Source: PBB1 sp965229345 (lineage in GTDB: Bacteria > Pseudomonadota > Gammaproteobacteria > Burkholderiales > Burkholderiaceae_C). From it: a stretch of DNA of 64,000 nucleotides. Made by a program: the position numbers and the translations under genes. This document shows, one piece after another, positions 44,051 through 52,919 of this stretch (position 1 is its first letter; each line of letters opens with the position of its first letter). Below the pieces are notes generated by a model. It had not been told where the DNA came from. It did not search any database and saw only the letters and a program-made list of their open reading frames with translations. The stretch spans positions 1,612,001-1,676,000 of the forward strand of contig OZ245872.1 of assembly GCA_965229345.1 (NCBI GenBank), written 5' to 3'.

Positions 44051-44578
44051 TCATTTTTGTACCACTTCAATCGGCGGTGGTTTTGCGTCGGGAGGTAGAG
44101 CAGGAAAGAACTCAAACAGTCGTTGTGGGCTCTGACGAAAGCCATCGGAGTCTAGAAAGAGCCAAGGTCCGGCATTTGAAGTGTCTCGACCGGCGAGCAG
44201 ATAGCTTTGCCCCTCTTCTCGCTTTCCGTCAAGAACGGTGACGATCACGCGGCGCAAAAAGCAGACGAGCTGAATGCCGGAGGCGTAGCACTCTTCAGGT
44301 GGGTAGAGCGAATAGCTCTCTGTGACGATTCCGACGGAATGAATGCGTTTCATCACCCGCTTAACTGCAGGCAGCAGCTCGGATTTGTCTGTCACCAGAC
44401 GATAGATTGCATGATGCGTTAGCGCTATGTACGCTTCAGCGTCCGCATCGTCGAACGCTTTCACGTATGAGGCTGCTCGCTGCATCAGTACTGCTCGGTC
44501 GTCGTCTGCTAGCGGTACTCCAGACGCCAAGGATGCCGTAGATGCGCAGAAGAGAAGTGAGATGACGATAGCTCTCAT
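44051..44578 (-). CDS. Cassette gene: exported protein, possibly NTF2-like
   Basis: 175 residues, the first cassette in reading order. Signal peptide (MRAIVISLLFCASTASLASG), then a helical start (AASYVKAFDDADAEAYIALT) and a strand-rich remainder reminiscent of NTF2-like/SnoaL folds; this fold guess is weak. The start lies four bases after the GTTAGGC core at 44582-44588. Confidence 0.68.
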   Translation of the reverse strand: MRAIVISLLFCASTASLASGVPLADDDRAVLMQRAASYVKAFDDADAEAYIALTHHAIYRLVTDKSELLPAVKRVMKRIHSVGIVTESYSLYPPEECYASGIQLVCFLRRVIVTVLDGKREEGQSYLLAGRDTSNAGPWLFLDSDGFRQSPQRLFEFFPALPPDAKPPPIEVVQK

Positions 44579-44581
44579 GAC

Positions 44582-44588
44582 GCCTAAC
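44582..44588 (-). other. Lone recombination core at the proximal end of the array
   Basis: GCCTAAC on the plus strand, i.e. GTTAGGC read in cassette direction, directly before the first cassette gene. No full attC follows. Two GCTTAAC 7-mers occur just beyond (44615-44621, 44635-44641), so this may be what is left of attI. Confidence 0.45.
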
Positions 44589-45162
44589 TACTAGTTTATG
44601 CAGCACACACTGCTGCTTAACTCTTGGCGTTGCCGCTTAACCAAGTCAATGAAAATCACGGTAACCCTTTGTCAACCAAAGACTATCAAGCCGGCACACG
44701 ACTGTTCAGCACCATTAAATTCGTGCAAAAAGCGGCGCATCTCGGTACGACTCTGCCAGCCACCTCAGCCCAGTGCAATGGTGGGTATTCACTGCCATTT
44801 ACGCAACCTGAGCTGCCATCCTGATCCCCAAGAACAGAGCACCTCTGGCGGCGCAGACTAGACATTCGCGACTGGCTGGTTCTGGCCGACTGCCGCCGCT
44901 CCAGCCGTGGCAAAGGTTCTGTTCGCAGGGACCAAGAACGACCCAGCATCGTAGATGCAAGCTGTCTACATTGGTTGGGAGAACCAATGCGTTCTGATCG
45001 GAAGCCGGTTCCATGCTTGGCATGCGCAAATACTCCGCGCGTGGCCTCTGGCCATCTAGTCATGGTTTGACGCAGGTCAGAAACCCGCACGCAGTGGGAC
45101 ACTAGAGTCGCATCGCAGGTGGGCCGTGGGTCTGCCGTGCACATTGCCAGGGCGGCCTCGAC
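44589..45162. other. Gene-free stretch at the expected integrase end of the array
   Basis: About 570 bases with stop codons in most frames and no ORF resembling an integron integrase, transposase or other known protein. On the minus strand TTGACA (within TTGACAAAGGG) near 44670 could be a -35 box for cassette transcription, but I see no good -10 at the right distance. The promoter of the plus-strand acyl-CoA ligase gene should also be here. Confidence 0.5.
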
Positions 45163-46698
45163 ATGAACCTGTTTACCCTGCTCGACCAGACGGCGCTGCG
45201 CTATCCCGACCAGGGGGCGGTGTTTCGGGGCCTCGAGCAGGTGCACACCTGGTGTGCGTTGCGCGCCCGTGCGCTGAGGCTGGCGGCGGGCATCCGCCAG
45301 CGCTGCACGGCCGGCGACCGCATCGCGCTCGTCAGTGAAAACCGGGTGGAGTTCCCCGAATTGCTGTTCGCCGCCTGGGCGGCCGAGGCGACCATCGTGC
45401 CGATCAACTTCAAGCTGCACGACAAGGAAGTGCTGCAGATCCTGGACGACGCTGACGTGTCGCTGGTGTTCGCCTCGCCGAAGCTGCTGCCTGACTTGCC
45501 GCACACCGCGGCGGCGCACGCCGAGCACCTGGTGGTGATCGGTGAGGCTAACTACCTCGGCATGCTGCAGGCCGATGCGCTGGCGCCGCCCACCATCGAC
45601 CCGCAGGCCCTGGCCTGGCTGTTCTATACCAGCGGCACCACCGGCCGATCGAAGGGCGCCATGCTGTCGCACCGCAACCTGCTGGCGATGACGGTGGCAC
45701 ACCTGGCTGATATCGAGGCGATGAATGTCAATTGCAGCCAGATCCATGTGGCGCCTATGTCGCACGGCTCGGGCATGTACCTGCTGAGCTCGGTGGCGCG
45801 TGGCGCGCGGCAGGTGGTGCCGGCCTCGGGCGCGTTCGATCCGGCCGAGTTTCTCGATCTGTGCGAGCTGCACCCCGGTTGCGGCGCGTTCCTGGCGCCC
45901 ACGATGGTGCAGCGCCTGCGGCTGGAGGCCGAGGCCCAGCACCGCCCACCACCCGCCAACCTGCGCTGCATCGTCTACGGCGGCGGGCCGATGTATGTGG
46001 AAGAGCTGCGCAAATCCACCGCGGTGCTGGGCCCGGTGTTCGCGCAGATCTACGGCCAGGGCGAGGCGCCGATGACGATCACCGGGCTCGATCTGGCTGC
46101 TCACGCCCACGCGCACGCCACGAACGACGACGCCATCCTCGGCTCGGTGGGCTGGCCGCGCAGTGGGGTCGAGGTGCGGGTGATCGATGCGCTGGGGGTG
46201 CCGGTGGCGCCGGGCGAGGTGGGCGAGATCGTCTGCCGCGGCGATGTGGTGATGTCGGGCTACTGGCGCAACCCCGATGCGACCGGCCAGGCCCTCAAAG
46301 ACGGTTGGCTGCACACCGGCGACATGGGCGCGTTCGACGCGCATGGTTGCCTGACGCTGCGCGACCGCTCGAAGGACGTGGTGATCAGCGGCGGCAGCAA
46401 CATCTACCCGCGCGAGGTCGAGGAGGTGCTGCAAACCCACCCGGCCGTCACCAAGGTCAGCATCGTCGGCCGGCCCGACCCCGAGTGGGGCGAGGTGCTG
46501 GTGGCCTTCGTGGTGCGCACGCCGGGCGTGGCCGTCACCGAGCGCGAGCTCGATGCCCACTGCCTGGACCACATCGCCCGCTTCAAGCGGCCGAAGGAAT
46601 ACCGCTTTGTCGAGGAGCTGCCCACCAGCAACTACGGCAAGGTGTTGAAGAGCGAGCTGCGCAAGCTGTTGGCGAGCAACCCAGGAGTGCAACCATGA
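45163..46698 (+). CDS. AMP-dependent acyl-CoA synthetase
   Basis: 511 residues. Activates a carboxylic acid to its CoA thioester through an acyl-adenylate. The P-loop-like motif LFYTSGTTGRSKGAMLSHRN is at about 150-170; YGQGEAPM, the hinge DRSKDVVISGGSNIYPREVEE and the catalytic Lys in NYGKVLKSEL are intact. It overlaps the thiolase gene by four bases, so the two are co-translated. The substrate cannot be read from the sequence. Confidence 0.92.
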   Translation: MNLFTLLDQTALRYPDQGAVFRGLEQVHTWCALRARALRLAAGIRQRCTAGDRIALVSENRVEFPELLFAAWAAEATIVPINFKLHDKEVLQILDDADVSLVFASPKLLPDLPHTAAAHAEHLVVIGEANYLGMLQADALAPPTIDPQALAWLFYTSGTTGRSKGAMLSHRNLLAMTVAHLADIEAMNVNCSQIHVAPMSHGSGMYLLSSVARGARQVVPASGAFDPAEFLDLCELHPGCGAFLAPTMVQRLRLEAEAQHRPPPANLRCIVYGGGPMYVEELRKSTAVLGPVFAQIYGQGEAPMTITGLDLAAHAHAHATNDDAILGSVGWPRSGVEVRVIDALGVPVAPGEVGEIVCRGDVVMSGYWRNPDATGQALKDGWLHTGDMGAFDAHGCLTLRDRSKDVVISGGSNIYPREVEEVLQTHPAVTKVSIVGRPDPEWGEVLVAFVVRTPGVAVTERELDAHCLDHIARFKRPKEYRFVEELPTSNYGKVLKSELRKLLASNPGVQP

Positions 46699-47870
46699 GC
46701 GTGAACGTCTCCATCGTCGGCTGGGCTCAAACCCCCTTCGGCAAGTTCGACAACGAAAGCGTCGAGAGCCTGATCGTCAAGGCAGTGCATGGCGCGCTCG
46801 AATCGGCGGGCCTCTCGGCAGCCGATGTCGACGAGATCTACCTCGGCCACTTCAATGCCGGCTTCTCCAAACAAGACTTCACCGCTTCGCTGGTGCTGCA
46901 GGCCGACGATGCGTTCCGCTTCAAGCCCGCCACGCGGGTCGAGAACGCCTGCGCCACCGGCTCGGCCGCCATCCACCAGGGCATCAAGTCCATCCAGGCC
47001 GGCCGCGCCAAGATCGTGCTGGCGGTGGGCGTCGAGCAGATGACGCAGACCCCCGGCCCCGAGGTCGGCACCAACCTGCTGCGCGCTTCGTACCTGCGCG
47101 AGGAGAGCGACATCCAGGGCGGCTTTGCCGGCCTGTTCGGCCAGATCGCCACCGCCTACTTCGACAAGTACGGCGACCAGTCCGACGCGCTGGCGCACAT
47201 CGCCGCCAAGAACCACCGCAACGGCGCCGCCAACCCGCTGGCGCACCTGCGCAAAGACCTGGGCTATGAGTTCTGCCGGCAGGTCAGCGAGAAGAACCCG
47301 TTCGTGGCTGGGCCGCTCAAGCGCACTGACTGCTCGCCGGTGTCGGACGGCGCGGCGGCCGTGATCCTCACCGACGCGGCCACGGCGCGTGGCATGCAGC
47401 GCGAGATCGCCATCCGCAGCGTGGCGCATGTGCAGGACTTTCTGCCGATGTCGCGGCGCGAGGTGATGAAGCTCGAAGGCTGCGCGCTGGCCTGGCGCCA
47501 AGCGCTCGGCTCGGCCCAGCTGCAGCTGAGCGACTTGTCGTTCGTCGAGACGCACGACTGCTTCACCGTGGCCGAGCTGCTCGAGTACGAGGCGATGGGC
47601 CTGACGCCGGCAGGCGAGGGCGCCACCGCCATCCGCGAAGGCTGGACGCAGGTGGGCGGCAAGCTGCCGGTCAATGCCTCGGGCGGCCTGAAGGCCAAGG
47701 GCCACCCGGTGGGGGCCACCGGCGTGTCGATGCATGTGATGGCGGCGATGCAGCTCGCCGACCAGATGCCCGAGGCGATCACGGTGAAGAACGCGCGCCT
47801 GGGCGGCGTTTTCAACATGGGGGGTGCGGGTGTTGCCAATTACGTCAGCATCCTGGAGCGGGTACGCTAA
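46695..47870 (+). CDS. SCP2-type thiolase (acetyl-CoA acetyltransferase family)
   Basis: 391 residues from the ATG at 46695. The catalytic Cys is in VENACATGSAA (about 90), and the His/Cys motifs are in VETHDCFTVAEL (about 290) and SGGLKAKGHPVGATG (about 335). This arrangement is that of SCP-x-like thiolases, which cleave or form beta-keto or branched acyl-CoAs. It sits between the ligase and the beta-keto acid cleavage enzyme, pointing to a catabolic route that ends in acetyl-CoA or a similar CoA ester. Confidence 0.9.
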   Translation: MSVNVSIVGWAQTPFGKFDNESVESLIVKAVHGALESAGLSAADVDEIYLGHFNAGFSKQDFTASLVLQADDAFRFKPATRVENACATGSAAIHQGIKSIQAGRAKIVLAVGVEQMTQTPGPEVGTNLLRASYLREESDIQGGFAGLFGQIATAYFDKYGDQSDALAHIAAKNHRNGAANPLAHLRKDLGYEFCRQVSEKNPFVAGPLKRTDCSPVSDGAAAVILTDAATARGMQREIAIRSVAHVQDFLPMSRREVMKLEGCALAWRQALGSAQLQLSDLSFVETHDCFTVAELLEYEAMGLTPAGEGATAIREGWTQVGGKLPVNASGGLKAKGHPVGATGVSMHVMAAMQLADQMPEAITVKNARLGGVFNMGGAGVANYVSILERVR

Positions 47871-47874
47871 GCAC

Positions 47875-48798
47875 ATGAACAAAGTCATCATCACCTGCGC
47901 GATCACCGGGTCGATCCACACCCCGTCGATGTCACCCCATCTGCCGGTGACGGCCGACGAGATCACCGAGTCGGCGATCGGTGCCGCCGAGGCGGGCGCG
48001 GCCATCGTGCATCTGCACGCGCGCGATCCCAAAGACGGCCGGCCTTCTCAAGACCCGGCGCTGTTCCGTCAGTTCGTGCCGCGCATCAAGGCGGCCTCAG
48101 ACGTGGTCATCAACATCACCACCGGCGGCGCGCCGACGATGACGGTGGAAGAACGGCTGCAGCCGGCGCTGCAGCTGCGGCCCGAGGTGGCGTCGCTGAA
48201 CATGGGCTCGATGAACTTCGGGCTCTACGAGATGCTCGGCCGCTTCAAGGACTTCAAGCACGACTGGGAGCGGCCTTATCTGGCCGGCAGCGATGACCGG
48301 GTGTTCAAGAACACCTTCAAGGACATCGCGCACATCCTGCAGTCGTGCAGCGAGAACCAGACCCGCTTCGAGATCGAGTGCTACGACATCAGCCACCTGT
48401 ACACCGCGGCGCACTTTCTCGACCGCGCGCTGCTGACGCCGCCGCTGTTGATCCAGTCGGTGTTCGGCCTGCGCGGCGGCATCGGCGGGCACGTGGAAGA
48501 CCTGATGCACATGCGCCGCACGGCCGACCGGCTGTTCGGCAAGGACTATGTGTGGTCGGTGCTGGGCGCCGGCCGCAACCAGATTCCGCTGGCCACGGTG
48601 TCGGCCTCGATCGGCGGGCATGTGCGCGTGGGGCTCGAGGACTCGCTGTGGGATGGCCCGGGCCAGCTGGCCAAGACCAACGCGGCGCAGGTGCAGCGCA
48701 TGCGCACCATCATCGAGGCGCTGTCGCTGCAGGTGGCCACGCCGGCCGAGGCGCGTCAGATGCTGGGCCTGAAGGGCCGCAACGAAGTGGCGTTCTGA
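47875..48798 (+). CDS. Beta-keto acid cleavage enzyme (BKACE, DUF849)
   Basis: 307 residues from the ATG four bases after the thiolase stop. The zinc-binding HLHARDPKDGRPSQDP motif near residue 46 and LNMGSMNFG mark the BKACE family. The type member, Kce, cleaves 3-keto-5-aminohexanoate with acetyl-CoA in lysine fermentation, and other members act on other beta-keto acids. Together with the ligase and thiolase genes this suggests a three-enzyme degradation operon with an unknown substrate; no lysine-fermentation partners are nearby. Confidence 0.92.
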   Translation: MNKVIITCAITGSIHTPSMSPHLPVTADEITESAIGAAEAGAAIVHLHARDPKDGRPSQDPALFRQFVPRIKAASDVVINITTGGAPTMTVEERLQPALQLRPEVASLNMGSMNFGLYEMLGRFKDFKHDWERPYLAGSDDRVFKNTFKDIAHILQSCSENQTRFEIECYDISHLYTAAHFLDRALLTPPLLIQSVFGLRGGIGGHVEDLMHMRRTADRLFGKDYVWSVLGAGRNQIPLATVSASIGGHVRVGLEDSLWDGPGQLAKTNAAQVQRMRTIIEALSLQVATPAEARQMLGLKGRNEVAF

Positions 48799-48804
48799 TC
48801 CTGC

Positions 48805-48830
48805 CGCTGACGGCTCGTCAGCCGTCGGCG
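48805..48830. terminator. Hairpin between convergent BKACE and kdpE genes
   Basis: An 11-bp stem (one G-T wobble) with a CGTC loop. It overlaps the kdpE stop and follows the BKACE stop by about seven bases. No T-run, so termination would be weak. Confidence 0.4.
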
Positions 48831-49531
48831 AGCAGCCGGTAGCCGACGCCGGTTTCGGTGATGAAGTGCTGGGGCTGCGCCGGATCGTATTCGAGCTTCT
48901 GACGCAGGTTGCCCATGAACACGCGCAGGTAGTGCGTGCTCTGTGAGTGCGTGGGCCCCCACACTTCGCGCAGCAGGTAGGGGTGCGTGAGCACGCGGTC
49001 GGCGTTGGCGATCAGCACGCCGAGCAGGCGGTATTCGATCGGCGTCAGGTGCACCTCGGCACCGCGGCGGCGCACGATGCGCGCGGCCAGATCGACCTCG
49101 TTGTCGCCGAACCGGAAGGTCGAGTTCTGCGTGCTGCGCCCCGCACGCATGCGGCGCATGTTGGCGCGGGTGCGGGCCAGCAGCTCGGCGGTGCCGAAGG
49201 GCTTGGTGATGTAGTCATCGGCACCGGCGTCGAGCGCCTTCACCTTGTCGTTCTCGTGCGTGCGGGCCGACAGCACGATGATCGGCACGCCCGACCAGGT
49301 GCGCACTTCGCGGATGAAGTCGACGCCATCGCCATCGGGCAGCCCGAGGTCGGCGATGACGAGATCGGGGCGCCGGGTGCCGGCTTCGATCAGGCCTTGC
49401 TTGACGGTCTCGGCCTCGATCACCTGCCAGCCTTCGGCCTCCAGCGAACTGCGGACGAAGTGGCGAATCTCGCGCTCGTCTTCGAGCACGAGGGCAACGG
49501 GTGCGCTGGCGGGGGCAGGCATGTTCGGCAT
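48818..49531 (-). CDS. kdpE: Response regulator of potassium uptake
   Basis: 237 residues. Receiver domain (about 11-125) with the acidic pair EDE, phospho-acceptor Asp in LVIADLGLPDGDGVD and Lys in ADDYITKPF; the OmpR-type winged-helix DNA-binding domain follows (LTPIEYRLLGVLIANADRVL). Activated by KdpD, it turns on the kdp operon at low potassium or turgor. Its ATG overlaps the kdpD stop by one base (shared base at 49531). Confidence 0.95.
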   Translation of the reverse strand: MPNMPAPASAPVALVLEDEREIRHFVRSSLEAEGWQVIEAETVKQGLIEAGTRRPDLVIADLGLPDGDGVDFIREVRTWSGVPIIVLSARTHENDKVKALDAGADDYITKPFGTAELLARTRANMRRMRAGRSTQNSTFRFGDNEVDLAARIVRRRGAEVHLTPIEYRLLGVLIANADRVLTHPYLLREVWGPTHSQSTHYLRVFMGNLRQKLEYDPAQPQHFITETGVGYRLLADG

Positions 49532-52284
49532 CAGGGCGCGGGGTTGGGGCCGGAGCGGGGCACGCTGTCAGGCAGTTCGGTCAGATCCATCGACGGTGGC
49601 GTGCCGAGCGGCAAGGTGAAGCTGAAGGTGGCGCCATTCTCCTGACCCTCGGTGCGGGTCGGCTCGACCCCGATGCGCCCGCGGTGGGCCTCGATGATGG
49701 CGCGGCAGATCGCGAGACCCAGGCCCATGCCCGGCGTGGCTGATTCGGCCTGTCCACGGGTGAACTTGTCGAAGATGGTGTCTTCCTGGCCGGCGGGGAC
49801 GCCAGGGCCGTGATCCTGCACGCTGACACGCACGGCAGCGCCATCGGGGCGCACGCTGATCTCCAGCGGCGAGAGTGCGGGCGTGTACTTGCCGGCGTTC
49901 TCCAGCAGGTTGGCCAGCACCCGTTCGATCAGCACCGCATCGCACTCGATCAGCGGCACCGCCGGGTCGATGCGCACGCTGATGGGGCGCGGCCCGAGCG
50001 TGCCCTGCGCGGCCTTCAGCGCGCTGCCGATGATCTCTTCGAGCGAATGCCATTCGACCCGCAGCCGGATCTCGCCGCTCTGGATGCGCGCCATGTCGAG
50101 CAGGTTGGTCACCATGGCCGTCATGCGCTGGGTCTTGTCGGCCATGGCATGCGCGAGTGCCTGTTGATCGGCACTGAGCGCGGGCTGACTGCCGGCCAGC
50201 GTTTCAGCCAGTCCCACCAGCGCGGCCAGCGGTGTGCGCAGGTCGTGCGACAGCGCCGACAGCAGCGAGTTGCGCAGGCGCTCCGATTCCATCTGCACCG
50301 TGGCGGCCTGCGCCACCTCGATGTAGTGCACCCGCTCGAGCGCCATCGCCGTGAGCGCGGCAAAGGTTTCCAGCTGCTGGCGCTGCTCAGGAATGAGCAG
50401 GAAGCGGCTCACCTCCGGCCGCACCGCCAGCACGCCGCGTGCGCGCATCGTGGCCTTCAGCGGCAGATACAGCCAGGCGCTGCCGGCGAGGGTGTCGGTG
50501 CCGAGCCCGGCGGGCAGCAGGTGGTCGAGCGACCACTGCGCGGTGCCGGTGTCCAGGCCTGGCTGCGCGGGCTCACCGGGTACGGGGATGGGCGCCTGCA
50601 AGCGGTCATTCGCGTCGAGCACGTAGATCGCCACCTGCGCTCTGAATTCGCGGCCGATGACGGCGCGCGCCACCTCGATGGCCTGCTCGCGCGTGAGCAT
50701 GTTCGACAGGTCGCGTGCGGCCTCGAACAGGGCCCGCGACCGCGCCTCGCGGTGCGTGGCCACGCTGGCCTGGAAGCGCAGCCCGGCGGTGAGCTGGCCG
50801 GTGACCAGGCCGACGATCAGCATGATCGCGAAGGTCAGCAGGTACTGCGCATCGGACACGCCGAAGGTGCCGCGCGGGGGCACGAAAAAGAAGTCGAACG
50901 CGGCCACATTCATGAACGCTGCCAGCACCGCCGGCCCGCGGCCCAGCCACACGCCGATGCCCACCACCGCCAGCAGGAACACCATCACGATGTTGGCGAG
51001 GTCGAAGTAGGGCACCAGCAGGTGCGTGAGCAACGTGGTGGCGGCGCAGGCCGCAGCGGCCTGCAGGTAACGGCGGGTTGGTGTGTGGCCATCGGCGGCG
51101 CCTGCGTCGGGTGCCACCTGCAGCGCAGGCATCGGGCGCGAGGCCTGGGGCCGGCCGACCTCGATGCGGTCGATGTCCGGGGCGCGCCGTGCAATCGCCT
51201 CGGCCAGCGAACGCGCCGGCCACCCGCGTTGGCGCTGGGCGGTGCCGAGCACCAGCTTCGACAGGTTGTGGGCGCGTGCATGGTCGATCAGCGCCTGCGC
51301 CACGCTCTGCGCCGACAGCACCACGCTGCGCGCGCCCAACGCTTCAGCCAGCTTCACGGTGTGCAGGATGCGTTCGCGCCGTGCCGGGGCCAGCCGCTGC
51401 AGCGCGGGCGTCTCGACATACACCGCGTGCCAGCTGACCGCCAACTGCTGCGCCAGCCGCGCGGTGCTGCGGACCACATGCTCGGCCCCTTCGTGCGGGC
51501 CGATGCCGCACAGCAGCGCGCCCTCGGTCTGCCACACCTGCGTGATGCGGCGGTCGCTGCGCCAGGCCTGCACATCGTCTTCCACCCGGTCGGCGGTGCG
51601 GCGCAGCGCGAGTTCGCGCAGCGCCATCAGGTTGCCCTTGCGGAAGAAGTGCTTCGCGGCCCGCTCGGCCTGTGCGGGCAGGTACACCTTGCCGGCGGCG
51701 AGGCGCTCGATCAGCTCGTCGGCCGGGGTGTCGACCAGCACCACCTCGGTGGCCGAATCGAAGAAGGTGTCGGGCAGCGTTTCGTGCACCGCGATGCCGG
51801 TGATGCCACCGACCACGTCGTTCAGGCTTTCGAGGTGCTGCACGTTCAGCGTGCTGTAGACGTCGATGCCCGCGGCCAGCAGCTCCTCGACGTCTTGCCA
51901 GCGCTTGGGGTGGCGCGAGCCCGGCACGTTGGCGTGCGCGAGTTCATCGACCAGCAGCAGGCTGGGCTTGCGCGCCAGTGCGCCGTCGAGGTCGAACTCG
52001 GACAACACCTTGCCGCGGTACCCGATCTGCGCCGCGGGCAACACCGGCAGCCCTTCCAGCAGTGCGGCGGTATGGCTGCGGCCGTGGGTTTCGACGACGC
52101 CTGCGACCACGTCGACGCCCTCGGCTTTGAGTTGGTGCGCGGCTTCCAACATCGCGCACGTCTTGCCTACGCCGGCGGAGGCACCGAAATAGATGCGCAG
52201 CTTGCCGCGCCCCTCGCGCTGCTGGGCGTCGCGCAACTGCGCCAGCAGGGCGTCAGGGTCAGGGCGCTGCGGTTCGATCGTCAC
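49531..52284 (-). CDS. kdpD: Potassium-sensing histidine kinase
   Basis: 917 residues, normal length. N-terminal KdpD domain with Walker A FGASAGVGKTCAMLEAAH, a USP-like domain (about 255-370), four membrane helices (about 410-505), a GAF-like region, then HisKA (His in ALSHDLRTPLAALVGLAE, about 680) and the ATPase domain (DHGPGVP, GMGLGLAI). Senses potassium/ionic status and phosphorylates KdpE. Confidence 0.96.
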   Translation of the reverse strand: MTIEPQRPDPDALLAQLRDAQQREGRGKLRIYFGASAGVGKTCAMLEAAHQLKAEGVDVVAGVVETHGRSHTAALLEGLPVLPAAQIGYRGKVLSEFDLDGALARKPSLLLVDELAHANVPGSRHPKRWQDVEELLAAGIDVYSTLNVQHLESLNDVVGGITGIAVHETLPDTFFDSATEVVLVDTPADELIERLAAGKVYLPAQAERAAKHFFRKGNLMALRELALRRTADRVEDDVQAWRSDRRITQVWQTEGALLCGIGPHEGAEHVVRSTARLAQQLAVSWHAVYVETPALQRLAPARRERILHTVKLAEALGARSVVLSAQSVAQALIDHARAHNLSKLVLGTAQRQRGWPARSLAEAIARRAPDIDRIEVGRPQASRPMPALQVAPDAGAADGHTPTRRYLQAAAACAATTLLTHLLVPYFDLANIVMVFLLAVVGIGVWLGRGPAVLAAFMNVAAFDFFFVPPRGTFGVSDAQYLLTFAIMLIVGLVTGQLTAGLRFQASVATHREARSRALFEAARDLSNMLTREQAIEVARAVIGREFRAQVAIYVLDANDRLQAPIPVPGEPAQPGLDTGTAQWSLDHLLPAGLGTDTLAGSAWLYLPLKATMRARGVLAVRPEVSRFLLIPEQRQQLETFAALTAMALERVHYIEVAQAATVQMESERLRNSLLSALSHDLRTPLAALVGLAETLAGSQPALSADQQALAHAMADKTQRMTAMVTNLLDMARIQSGEIRLRVEWHSLEEIIGSALKAAQGTLGPRPISVRIDPAVPLIECDAVLIERVLANLLENAGKYTPALSPLEISVRPDGAAVRVSVQDHGPGVPAGQEDTIFDKFTRGQAESATPGMGLGLAICRAIIEAHRGRIGVEPTRTEGQENGATFSFTLPLGTPPSMDLTELPDSVPRSGPNPAP

Positions 52285-52333
52285 GCGGGAATGGTGTCAC
52301 AGCCACGCGGGTGGCGTGCTCGGCCGCACATGC

Positions 52334-52909
52334 TCAGGCGCCGAGGGCGTCCAGCGCCAGATTGAACTGCAGCACGTTGACGCGCGGCTCGCCGAGCAGG
52401 CCGAACAGCGGCCCTTCGGTGTGCTGGGCCATCAGTTGCTGCACCGTCTGCAAGGGCAGGTGACGCACCCGTGCAATCCGGGTCGCCTGGAACTGCGCAC
52501 CGGCGGCGCTGAGGTGCGGGTCGAGGCCGCTGCCCGAGGTGGTGACCAGGTCTACCGGCACAGCGGCGGTGTTGCCGGGGTCGGCCGCCCGCAGCGCTGC
52601 GATGCGCGCCTTGACCGCATCGGCGAGCGCCGGGTTCAGCGGGCCCAGGTTCGAGCCGCTCGAATTGCTGGCGTTGTACGGTGTGGGGCTGGTGGCCGAC
52701 GGGCGACCCCACAGGTATTTCGGGTCGCTGAAGTTCTGACCGATCAGCAACGAGCCGACGGGCTTGCCGTTCTTGACGATCAGACTGCCTGCGGTCTGCT
52801 GGGGGAAAGCGGCCTGGCCGATGCCGGTGACGACCAGCGGGTAAACGATGCCGGTGAGGAGGGTCAGCACCGCGAAGCAGACGATGGCCGGACGAACGAT
52901 GGCGTTCAT
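52334..52909 (-). CDS. kdpC: Potassium-transporting ATPase subunit C
   Basis: 191 residues. One N-terminal membrane helix (IVRPAIVCFAVLTLLTGIVY) and a periplasmic domain with the family motifs SLLIGQNFSDPKYLWGRPSA and VTTSGSGLDPHLS. KdpC stabilises the KdpFAB complex. Ten bases separate it from kdpB and 49 from kdpD. Confidence 0.96.
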   Translation of the reverse strand: MNAIVRPAIVCFAVLTLLTGIVYPLVVTGIGQAAFPQQTAGSLIVKNGKPVGSLLIGQNFSDPKYLWGRPSATSPTPYNASNSSGSNLGPLNPALADAVKARIAALRAADPGNTAAVPVDLVTTSGSGLDPHLSAAGAQFQATRIARVRHLPLQTVQQLMAQHTEGPLFGLLGEPRVNVLQFNLALDALGA

Positions 52910-52919
52910 GGCGATTCCT

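Larger units (their letters stand above)
38985..44588 (-). mobile_element. Integron gene-cassette array without integrase (CALIN), ten cassettes
   Basis: Ten small genes all read on the minus strand. Each is followed by an imperfect palindrome bounded by a RYYYAAC-type 7-mer and a GTTRRRY-type 7-mer, i.e. attC recombination sites. Sizes range from 57 to 132 bases and most share the arm TAACGTTTGAG. Stop codons often sit in the core itself (GCCTAA), and starts lie only a few bases from the next site. In this orientation the attI and integrase end should be near 44.6 kb, but no integrase ORF is found there or elsewhere in the window. The flanking genes read on the opposite strand. Confidence 0.88.

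Noticed and set aside
38985..44588. CRISPR array suggested by regularly spaced repeats
   Set aside because: The repeats vary in length (57-132 bases), are palindromic, and are separated by ORFs rather than short spacers.
44589..45162. Integron integrase next to the cassette array
   Set aside because: All six frames were read; short frames there show none of the tyrosine-recombinase motifs.
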